Assembly: GCA_947176685.1 (NCBI GenBank)
Contig: CAMWRL010000012.1
Location: forward strand, 1-19,287
From: an uncultured Ruminococcus sp.
GTDB lineage: Bacteria > Bacillota > Clostridia > Oscillospirales > Ruminococcaceae
DNA: 19,287 nt
Direction: 5' to 3'
Shown here piece after piece: positions 7,417 to 13,757 of the stretch. The notes under the pieces were generated by a model, which made no database searches, was not told where the DNA came from, and was given only the letters and a program-made list of their open reading frames with translations. Position 1 is the first letter of the stretch; every line of letters begins with the position of its first letter. Made by a program: the position numbers and the translations under genes.

Positions 7417-8286
7417 TTATTCTTCGGTATTAGGCTTAGGCATATCATAAACTGAATATAAACTGATTACGATTTGTATTGAAGATGTATAGGCGTCATC
7501 GATAGTAAGTTCTTCCGGAGCAGCAGCAGGTTCCGGAACTTCTGCATTTTCATCTGTAGGCTGACCTTCCGGATTTTCAGCATTTTCAGCATCTTCTGGA
7601 TTTTCATTTGTTTCAGGCTCAGGACGGTCAAGACCTTCTTCCTCTGCCTTGTTTGCGCCGAATGAATAGTCATCAATACTTACCTGATTTATAAGCATTG
7701 TTTTCTTGAGTTCTTCAATGGCTTTCATGTAGTTCCAGAGAGCTTCTTTTGTGCCTGTAACTCTCATACCATATTGTGTCTGGATGATTGTTTCAACATT
7801 TCTTTGTGAAAGTGCTGTGCTTTCTGCAAGAATTTTATTCATAGCGTCTGCATAATCACCGTTGAGGTCTGCCGAATTAAACAGACCAGATGCCGGCATT
7901 GATTCTATTTCAGAATAATAGTAGCCAAGAGATGATTCTTTAGGTGAAGTTACTTCAAGATTATCGATACGTACGCCGCATTCTTCTGCGTAATGCTGCA
8001 TATACTGGTCGAGCTTGACAGTAGTGTCTATATCGCCCAGCGGAATGAAATCAGCTGTCAGCTTGCCGGTTTCCTCATAAGTTTTGTTGATATTTTCTTT
8101 AAGGGGTTCAATCTTTGCGATTCTTGCTTCAAGGTCTGCTTGTTCTGCCTGTTTGGTGGCAAGAGTAGCTTCGTCTTCTTTTATATCCTCGTTCTTGGGT
8201 TTTACCAGACCAACGAATCCGGCAATCAGAATAACTACTGCCAGCAGTATGCCAAGGATTACCTTGTCTCTGTAATTGAGTTTCAT
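7417..8286 (-). CDS. pilO: PilO-like type IV pilus alignment-complex protein
   Basis: A 289-residue inner-membrane protein with one N-terminal helix (about 9-29), a coiled coil rich in Glu, Lys and Ala (about 30-75), and a C-terminal domain of the PilO ferredoxin-like type. PilO pairs with PilN and connects PilM to the pilus machine. Place supports the call: it directly follows the PilM-PilN fusion with a 15-base gap. Residues about 214-259 form an acidic Pro/Glu/Asn-rich segment that interrupts the last domain between SIDDYSFG and the final strand SIQIVISLYSVYDMP; I infer an exposed loop or linker. GGAGG ten bases upstream supports the start. Overall similarity to PilO is weak, as usual for this family. 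Confidence 0.78.
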   Translation of the reverse strand: MKLNYRDKVILGILLAVVILIAGFVGLVKPKNEDIKEDEATLATKQAEQADLEARIAKIEPLKENINKTYEETGKLTADFIPLGDIDTTVKLDQYMQHYAEECGVRIDNLEVTSPKESSLGYYYSEIESMPASGLFNSADLNGDYADAMNKILAESTALSQRNVETIIQTQYGMRVTGTKEALWNYMKAIEELKKTMLINQVSIDDYSFGANKAEEEGLDRPEPETNENPEDAENAENPEGQPTDENAEVPEPAAAPEELTIDDAYTSSIQIVISLYSVYDMPKPNTEE

Positions 8287-8301
8287 TGTTAATCAGCCTC
8301 C

Positions 8302-9903
8302 TTATTCTGCCGCTTCTTCTTCGGCGGATTCTTCTTCAACAGGGTGATAAGCACTCTGTTCACCGGCAAGTTGTACAATCACGTCAAATCTTACAACACG
8401 CTTTGTTTCCTTTTCTTCGCTGTTGGTTTCCGTTTCAATCACAACTTCAGTCACACTGTAACCGGTGTACGATGCAGCGTCAAAATCTTCTTCAGCAACT
8501 ATCTTGTCAATGAATATTGATGGAAGTTCCTGATATGCGCCTGTATTTGCATCGCACTGAACGCTGAATGTAAATACGCCGTCACTATAATTCGGAGTAA
8601 GAAACTTAGTATTTTCAACGTCAAGTTCAAGTTCTTCTGCGGTGTTTTTAAGAATCTCCTCAAAGAGGTCATATTTGTCACCGTTGATAACCGGCTGTGA
8701 GTAGAAAGCATCGTGGGCATTCACCATACTTGTGTTGTAAGTGTCAACCTTTTCTTTAATTCCCTCAAGTCTTGTAAGGTAAGCGATTTTCTTGGCGGTC
8801 TCCGGACTGTCGATAAATTCCTGACATACCTGAATATCGTCCTGAATGCCGTTGTCCTTTATTGTAAGAAAGCCCCATGTACCTACAACTACCAGTGCGG
8901 CAACCGCTACTGCGGCAAGCATAAAGATATTTCCTGCGCCGTCATTGCCGCCTCTGCTTCTTACTACAGCACCGAAATCGCCTTCAAGAAGGTTAAGTTT
9001 TTCCTTGTCCTTGTCTCTCTTGAACATTGCGCCGATAGCGTTGGCATAGAGTGAAAATTCAAGATTTTCGTGACCGTGAATCTGCGGAGGCACGTTTATA
9101 AGGTTTGTGTTGAGGTCAAGTTTTTCAAGTTCGTCAGTAAGTCTAACATAGTCGTGAGTATCGCCGTAGAATACAATATTTTCAATGGTTTCACCGGTGT
9201 TTCGGCTTCTGTGGAACTGAAGCATACGGAAGATATTTTCGTTTACTGCCTCAAATACATAGTCGTCAGAATAATCGTAGTCAGCAGGGTCTATTGACGC
9301 AAAACGTGAGAATGAAAGCTGATTTGCTTCATAAAGGTTGAGTGAAATGAAGTTGTTGTCAATCTGTACAGCAAGCAAAGGCATTTTTGACTGGATTTTA
9401 GTATCAGCCAGAAGTACTTTTGTAATACAGTTGCATCCAATCATAACTGATTTCAGAGAGATACCCAGAAGTTTGAACATTTCTCTGTAGCTGTTTACGA
9501 TTTCGTAAGGACAGGCAGTTGCAAGTACCTTATATGTATCACCTTCTCCGTCACCAACGATAGCGTAGGAAACGCTGTAAATATCGTCAAGACCGAGTTC
9601 TGCGAGCATCTGCTGTTTTACAGTTTTCTGCATTTCGGTAAGTTTTACCTTAGGAACGTCAAGTTCCTTGAAGATGTTGAGGTTGGACGAAATACTTACC
9701 ATAGCTTCCTTGTCGGGCATCTTGTTTTTTCTGAGGATACCGTTTATAAGGGTGGCAACGTTAGGAACGTCCTTGATGTGACCGTTAACAATAAGTTCTT
9801 CGTCAATGTCAAGTGATGCAGCGGCACTGATTTTGATTTTGCCGTTACTTTCCGCACCTTTGACTACTCGTATATTTCTGTCAGTAATATCAAATGAAAG
9901 CAT
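8302..9903 (-). CDS. PilM-PilN fusion protein of the type IV pilus alignment complex
   Basis: A 533-residue protein joining two parts that are usually separate genes. Residues 1-295 are PilM-like (actin fold), starting MLSFDITDRNIRVVKG and including YANAIGAMF near 285-295. Then KLNLLEGDF (302-310) resembles the PilN N-terminal INLLP motif that binds PilM, followed by a basic stretch, a membrane helix (about 326-347), a coiled segment and an extracytoplasmic domain ending in an acidic tail. In two-gene systems PilM binds the cytoplasmic tail of PilN; here the link is covalent. The start at 9901-9903 has AAAGGTGG nine bases upstream. The gene lies 24 bases after pilC and 15 before pilO. No stop or frameshift is present at the junction. 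Confidence 0.85.
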   Translation of the reverse strand: MLSFDITDRNIRVVKGAESNGKIKISAAASLDIDEELIVNGHIKDVPNVATLINGILRKNKMPDKEAMVSISSNLNIFKELDVPKVKLTEMQKTVKQQMLAELGLDDIYSVSYAIVGDGEGDTYKVLATACPYEIVNSYREMFKLLGISLKSVMIGCNCITKVLLADTKIQSKMPLLAVQIDNNFISLNLYEANQLSFSRFASIDPADYDYSDDYVFEAVNENIFRMLQFHRSRNTGETIENIVFYGDTHDYVRLTDELEKLDLNTNLINVPPQIHGHENLEFSLYANAIGAMFKRDKDKEKLNLLEGDFGAVVRSRGGNDGAGNIFMLAAVAVAALVVVGTWGFLTIKDNGIQDDIQVCQEFIDSPETAKKIAYLTRLEGIKEKVDTYNTSMVNAHDAFYSQPVINGDKYDLFEEILKNTAEELELDVENTKFLTPNYSDGVFTFSVQCDANTGAYQELPSIFIDKIVAEEDFDAASYTGYSVTEVVIETETNSEEKETKRVVRFDVIVQLAGEQSAYHPVEEESAEEEAAE

Positions 9904-9927
9904 TTATCTTTTCCACCTTTCCGTGAA

Positions 9928-11127
9928 TTATTCGTTTTCGATAGAGTCGAATGAGCCATAGAGTGCAGGGTAGATACCACATACAACAAGACCTATGATG
10001 ATAGCCATAAAGATAAGGAGAACAGGCTCAACCATACTTACAAGACGCTGTACAGCGGCGTCAGATTCTTCTTCGTAATAGTCGGAAGTCTTTTCAAGAA
10101 TTGAGTCCAGCGCACCTGATTCTTCACCTACGAAAAGAATGGAGCAGAACATATTTTCAAAAAGTTCAGACCTTGTTACAGCATTTGAGAGTGTTTCGCC
10201 CTGTTTTACTTCATCAACAACTTCAAGGAATTTTTCGTCAACGTAGGAGTTTCCGAGAACTGCCGATGCTCTTTCAAGACATTCAACCATAGGGATACCG
10301 CTTGAATAGAGAGATGAGAGAGTACGTGCAAAACGTCCGGTATAGATTTTTGTGATAAGCGGACCGAATCCCGGACCTTTCATAATAAGGCGGTCGAATT
10401 TCAGTCTTATGTTCGGGACTTTGAGTGCGTACTGTATACCGAAGAAAATACCGGCGGCTACAGCGATAAGTATGTACCATTTGTGCTGGATAACGTCCGA
10501 GATACTTGCCATCATTTTAGTAAGGGCAGGCATATCGTCAGGGTCTTCATACATAGCGATGAATGTAGGCATGATAAATGCGAATAGGAAGATAACAATA
10601 ACCACGCAGAGTACAAGGAGTATTATAGGATAAACCATAGCACTCTTTACAGTATTTTTAAGTTTACCTTCTTTGTTGTAATGGTCAGCCATACGGGTCA
10701 TAATTACGTCAAGCGAGCCGCTGGTTTCACCTGCGCCGACCATTGAGATAAGGAAATCCGGAAATGAGCCTGCGTGCATTTCGAGAGTAGACGAAAAAGA
10801 TTCACCTTTCTGAACATTTTCATAAATGTCCTGCCAGATAGCCTTACCTTTTTCGCTTTCCTGTTCTTTGGTGAGAATGTCGATTGCTTTTACAAGCGTC
10901 AGACCGGAAGTAAGCATAGCACTCAGCTGACGGCAGCAGAATGTAAGCTCTTTGGTGCTGAACTTGTAGATAGATTTTGTGTTGGTTGAATCGCCTTCCT
11001 TAAAGTCTTTGACGTACAGACCTCTTTCTTTTGCCTTTTCAAGGAATTCCTGTTCGGTCTCAGCGTTTATAACGCCTTTCTGCTGTCTGCCACGTGCATC
11101 TTGTGCGACATAGGAAAAACTCTTCAT
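9928..11127 (-). CDS. pilC: Type IV pilus inner-membrane platform protein PilC (GspF family)
   Basis: A 399-residue platform protein through which the ATPase drives pilin insertion. It has the two repeated T2SSF domains: the first near 65-190 with GAGETSGSLD at 130-139, the second near 268-390 with GEESGALD at 334-341. Membrane helices are predicted near 165-190, 216-236 and 365-388. The N-terminal SFSYVAQDARGRQQKGVI is typical of PilC. It is the first gene of the six-gene operon. GGAGG seven bases before the ATG at 11125-11127 supports the start. Its ATPase partner pilB is in a separate unit about 8 kb away. Confidence 0.95.
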   Translation of the reverse strand: MKSFSYVAQDARGRQQKGVINAETEQEFLEKAKERGLYVKDFKEGDSTNTKSIYKFSTKELTFCCRQLSAMLTSGLTLVKAIDILTKEQESEKGKAIWQDIYENVQKGESFSSTLEMHAGSFPDFLISMVGAGETSGSLDVIMTRMADHYNKEGKLKNTVKSAMVYPIILLVLCVVIVIFLFAFIMPTFIAMYEDPDDMPALTKMMASISDVIQHKWYILIAVAAGIFFGIQYALKVPNIRLKFDRLIMKGPGFGPLITKIYTGRFARTLSSLYSSGIPMVECLERASAVLGNSYVDEKFLEVVDEVKQGETLSNAVTRSELFENMFCSILFVGEESGALDSILEKTSDYYEEESDAAVQRLVSMVEPVLLIFMAIIIGLVVCGIYPALYGSFDSIENE

Positions 11128-11189
11128 AGAACCACCTCCATAGATTGAATTTTATAGGTTAGGGATAATACGCCACCTTAATAATAACA

Positions 11190-11218
11190 ATTATAACATT
11201 TTAAAGGTTATATTTCAA
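11190..11218 (-). promoter_or_regulatory. Promoter of the pilC-pilMN-pilO-pilin operon
   Basis: On the minus strand, TTGAAA (11213-11218), a 17-base spacer and TATAAT (11190-11195) with TG one base before the -10. Transcription should start near 11183, giving a leader of about 55 bases. It lacks the TTTCC[A/G]GAAA spacer motif found at pilD, rnz and the CAP gene. Confidence 0.8.
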
Positions 11219-11358
11219 TTGTTCTTTTGATACAAATAATCAGCAGTCTTTTTATCAATATTCAACAACTTTTATACCAAATGTAATATATAAGACAGAA
11301 AAACCGAAATTATTCTACAAAAAATCAAATAAAGATGACGCAGCGCAAACAAAATATG

Positions 11359-11380
11359 AAGTGCCGGCAGGCTTGCACTT
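11359..11380. repeat. Hairpin upstream of the pilus operon
   Basis: Arms AAGTGC and GCACTT (11359-11364 and 11375-11380) enclose ten mostly G+C bases. No long T-run follows on either strand, so it does not look like a standard terminator. It lies just downstream of the promoter-like sequence at 11405-11433 and would be near the 5' end of that transcript. Confidence 0.45.
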
Positions 11381-11404
11381 GCACATTGTTAAACTTATAC
11401 AAAT

Positions 11405-11433
11405 ATTATAACACATTCGATGAGGAATTGCAA
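11405..11433 (-). promoter_or_regulatory. Second leftward promoter-like sequence upstream of pilC
   Basis: On the minus strand, TTGCAA (11428-11433), a 17-base spacer and TATAAT (11405-11410) with an extended -10 TGT. A start near 11398 would give either a leader of about 270 bases for the pilus operon or a separate short RNA carrying the 11359-11380 hairpin. Confidence 0.5.
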
Positions 11434-11581
11434 TAATTTATATTGAATTTGCAGATTTTTTTTATATATTTTTATACAATTGTAAATTACAGGAAATATT
11501 TTAACCTTAGTTTGTATAAAATCACCTGTATGCACAAATTTCAACACTAAAATATCATCATTTTTCACAAAAACAAAAATT

Positions 11582-12496
11582 CTACAGTAAGGATTTATCG
11601 CCGTCATGCGAAACACTTACATTTTCAAATATATTCTTGAGTTCAGTTTCATAGTCTTCGGGACTGGTTTCAGCCGGACTGTAATGTGTCAGCCATAATT
11701 TTTTTACATCTGCATTTTCAGCTATAAGACAAGCGTCCTGCATAAGCATATGACCTTTTTCATTCATTGACTGTTTCTTGGAAATATTCCCGTACATACC
11801 CTCACATACAAGCAAGTCGGAGTTGCGCACAAAGTCCGTTATTCCGTCAACCGGTAACGTGTCCGTAATATAAGATATATTTATGGGGGAACGCTGTTGT
11901 TTTATAACATCTGCCGGCGAAATTTTTCTTCCGTCATCAAGTTCAACGCACAAACCGCTATGGAGTGCTTTCCAGTATTTTACAGGGACATCAAGTTGTT
12001 TAGCTTTTTCAGGTTCAAAGACTGGTTTTCTTGACAAAGTGAGTTTATAGCCGATACAGTTTACACTATGCGAAAGCGGTATTGTTGAAATCATCAGCAT
12101 AGGGTCAATTTTGTCCGCTGTAAAGGCGGTCGGACTTCTGTCGGGCAGTACATGGACTTTGACTTCATAGGGAAGTCCTCCGCATACAGATATTAAATTT
12201 CTTATAACTGTCTCTGCACTTTCGGGAACATATATATCCATTGGGTTAGTACGTGAACAATTTCCAACAGAGAGAAGCAGTCCTGGCAAACCTGTTATAT
12301 GGTCAGCGTGACAATGAGTTATAAGAATGGTTTCAATACGGCTAATTTTGATACCGTGCTGCGCAAGTGCAACTTGTGTACCCTCTCCGCAGTCTATCAG
12401 GACGGCTTTTCCGTTATATTCTGCATACAGACTTGTAAGAAATCTGTTTTTCAGCGGAAGCATACCGCCTGTACCTAAAAGACATATTTCCGGCAT
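11582..12496 (-). CDS. rnz: Ribonuclease Z (tRNA 3'-end processing endonuclease)
   Basis: A 304-residue zinc-dependent metallo-beta-lactamase-fold nuclease that trims tRNA precursor 3' ends in the cytoplasm. Diagnostic features are LGTGGMLPLKNR at the N-terminus (the family's PxKxRN loop), DCGEGTQ at 35-41, the metal motif H61-C-H63-A-D65-H66, H143 in LSHS, D212 in ITDT and H271 in LTHYSP. A DDGRKISPADVI segment and the GHMLMQDA region also follow the family. The usual HEATF is CEGMYG here. I chose the ATG at 12494-12496 because AAGGAG lies nine bases upstream; a GTG 33 bases earlier would read through that site. It has its own promoter. A tRNase Z of this length is ordinary. Confidence 0.85.
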   Translation of the reverse strand: MPEICLLGTGGMLPLKNRFLTSLYAEYNGKAVLIDCGEGTQVALAQHGIKISRIETILITHCHADHITGLPGLLLSVGNCSRTNPMDIYVPESAETVIRNLISVCGGLPYEVKVHVLPDRSPTAFTADKIDPMLMISTIPLSHSVNCIGYKLTLSRKPVFEPEKAKQLDVPVKYWKALHSGLCVELDDGRKISPADVIKQQRSPINISYITDTLPVDGITDFVRNSDLLVCEGMYGNISKKQSMNEKGHMLMQDACLIAENADVKKLWLTHYSPAETSPEDYETELKNIFENVSVSHDGDKSLL

Positions 12497-12537
12497 TTTA
12501 TCAATCTCCTTCCGGTATAAAAAAATCACACTTATAC

Positions 12538-12566
12538 ATTATATCATAATTTCCGGAAATTGGCAA
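12538..12566 (-). promoter_or_regulatory. Promoter of rnz with a palindromic spacer
   Basis: On the minus strand, TTGCCA (12561-12566), a 17-base spacer and TATAAT (12538-12543) with extended -10 TGA. The spacer contains the perfect 14-base palindrome AATTTCCGGAAATT (12548-12561, its last base overlapping the -35), whose core TTTCCGGAAA is one base different from the pilD and CAP promoter spacers. Confidence 0.75.
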
Positions 12567-12628
12567 TTGAAATATCTGCATATTTTTATAAATATATTTT
12601 CCAGCAAATTATGACATAGATACAAAAC

Positions 12629-12660
12629 AAAAACGGCTGTCACATAAAGCAGCCGTTTTT
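12629..12660 (-). terminator. Terminator of the CAP-dockerin gene
   Basis: A perfect 11-bp stem AAAAACGGCTG/CAGCCGTTTTT with a 10-base loop, followed on the minus strand by a T-rich tail. It lies about 38 bases beyond the stop of the CAP-dockerin gene. Confidence 0.9.
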
Positions 12661-12697
12661 ATAAAACATATTTATGACTGAAAAAATCCTTTTCATG

Positions 12698-13501
12698 TTA
12701 TTTTAGTTTGGAAGATATAAGAGCTATAAACTCCTCTGTTGTAATAGGTAGATGGTCAACCTGACCGAGAAGATATGCATTGAGGCACATTGCATCCACT
12801 TCATTTACAATACCATCCTTGAACAAGTCAGCATTTTCAAGCTGAAGCGGATTAAGAGTGATTTCGCCTGCAATATACTGATTAATCATAGTGAGGTCAA
12901 ATATATCAAGTGTACTGTCGCCGCTCATATCGCCAGCAGACTTCGGAACTATTCTGTATTTGTCGGGGTAATACTGTCCGGGAAGTGATTCAACATCGTC
13001 CCACACCTTGACAAATAACTGTTCCCAATACCAGCCGTACTGGCTGTTGGGTTCATAGCTGACGCCTGCGCCCATATGGGTAACATCAGGATTCATAATA
13101 GCACTCCAGTGTTTCGGCGAACTTTTCCACTGATTAAAAGTAGCTTCAATATCACCCATACCAGCGGCGAGATTTTCATAAGACCTTTCCCACGGAATAA
13201 GATTTTCGTCAATCATATCTGAAAACATACTTCCGTCAAGACGTTCATGGCTGAAATAGGCAATACATTCTCTTGAACGTACATAAGCCAAATCGTTAAG
13301 ATACGGAACGGCATATACAGGATTAAGACCCGCTTCAGCTCTTGCTTCATTTACAAGCACAATAAGCTGGTCTGCCATTTCCTTAAAATCGGGTTCATCA
13401 CTGCCTGTCGTTTTCATAGGAAAACTAACGCAGGTTGACATCATCAAAATAACTATTAAAGTCATAATTATTCTCTTAGTATAATTTAAATTAATTTTCA
13501 T
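12698..13501 (-). CDS. Secreted CAP-domain (SCP/PR1-like) protein with C-terminal dockerin
   Basis: 267 residues. An N-terminal signal peptide (basic start, hydrophobic core about 10-25) indicates export; the sequence before C24 is not a good lipobox. The CAP domain spans about 42-165, with cavity residues H85 (YFSHERL), E109 (YENLAAG), H142 (NPDVTHMGAGV) and E160 (WEQLF). A type I dockerin follows at about 189-250. Its first calcium loop, GDMSGDSTLDIFD, has Asp/Ser/Asp/Thr/Asp in the right places; its second, ADLFKDGIVNEVD, has Phe at loop position 3. Dockerins bind cohesins, so the protein should dock to a surface scaffold. What bacterial CAP domains do is poorly known, and the cargo role is open. 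GGAGGTG seven bases upstream supports the start. Promoter and terminator make it a single-gene unit. Confidence 0.9.
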   Translation of the reverse strand: MKINLNYTKRIIMTLIVILMMSTCVSFPMKTTGSDEPDFKEMADQLIVLVNEARAEAGLNPVYAVPYLNDLAYVRSRECIAYFSHERLDGSMFSDMIDENLIPWERSYENLAAGMGDIEATFNQWKSSPKHWSAIMNPDVTHMGAGVSYEPNSQYGWYWEQLFVKVWDDVESLPGQYYPDKYRIVPKSAGDMSGDSTLDIFDLTMINQYIAGEITLNPLQLENADLFKDGIVNEVDAMCLNAYLLGQVDHLPITTEEFIALISSKLK

Positions 13502-13538
13502 ACAATCACCTCCGGATTTTGTTTCTTAACTTGAATAT

Positions 13539-13567
13539 ATCATAACATATTTTTCTGGAAATTTCAA
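13539..13567 (-). promoter_or_regulatory. Promoter of the CAP-dockerin gene
   Basis: On the minus strand, TTGAAA (13562-13567), a 17-base spacer and TATGAT (13539-13544) with extended -10 TGT. The spacer begins with TTTCCAGAAA (13552-13561), identical to the pilD promoter spacer start. Confidence 0.75.
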
Positions 13568-13592
13568 GTGTTTTTTCCATATTTAGCAAAAA

Positions 13593-13623
13593 TGCACAAA
13601 AAAGTTTTAGCATTTTGCACAAA
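13593..13623. repeat. Two direct repeats upstream of the CAP-dockerin promoter
   Basis: TGCACAAA at 13593-13600 and again at 13616-13623, 23 bases apart (about two helical turns), both upstream of the -35. On the minus strand each reads TTTGTGCA and is followed by A/T then GC. It could be a tandem activator site; chance is not excluded. Confidence 0.35.
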
Positions 13624-13715
13624 CAAAAATCTTACAACAAGTATAATTATTTTCAATTTATCCACTGATTCCTGCTTTTCCGAAGAAATATGAATTAATT
13701 ATTTTATAAAACAAT

Positions 13716-13756
13716 AAAATCAGACGGCTTTTCGTCAAAAAAGCCGTCCGATTTTA
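13716..13756 (-). terminator. Terminator of the HTH-cupin-acyl-CoA synthetase gene
   Basis: A long stem pairs AAATC-A-GACGGCTT with AAGCCGTC-C-GATTT (one A/C mismatch) around a 10-base loop, just beyond the gene's stop codon. On the minus strand a T-rich tail follows the GACGGC stem. Confidence 0.85.
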
Positions 13757-13757
13757 T

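Larger units (their letters stand above)
11128..11581. other. 454-base gene-free stretch between rnz and the pilus operon
   Basis: A+T-rich DNA with no supported gene. It holds the pilC promoter (11190-11218), a second leftward promoter-like sequence (11405-11433), a hairpin (11359-11380), and a 10-bp palindrome TACAATTGTA (11475-11484). I see no convincing terminator after rnz, so rnz transcripts may read toward the pilus operon. A short reading frame overlapping the 3' end of rnz has no ribosome binding site and was rejected. Confidence 0.7.

Noticed and set aside
11335..11395. Possible c-di-GMP (GEMM) riboswitch on the plus strand
   Set aside because: The ACGCA-GCGCAAAC words recall the GEMM core, but the second conserved half is missing and the strand points into the 3' end of rnz, away from any gene start.
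11475..11484. Palindrome TACAATTGTA
   Set aside because: Short, A+T-only apart from one pair, and not placed relative to any promoter element; expected by chance in this stretch.
11395..11616. 73-residue minus-strand reading frame in the gap after rnz
   Set aside because: It starts inside rnz in another frame, has no ribosome binding site and a composition typical of A+T-rich noncoding DNA.
13420..13445. Lipobox in the CAP-dockerin signal peptide
   Set aside because: M-S-T before Cys24 does not fit the lipobox well; a normal signal peptide explains export.
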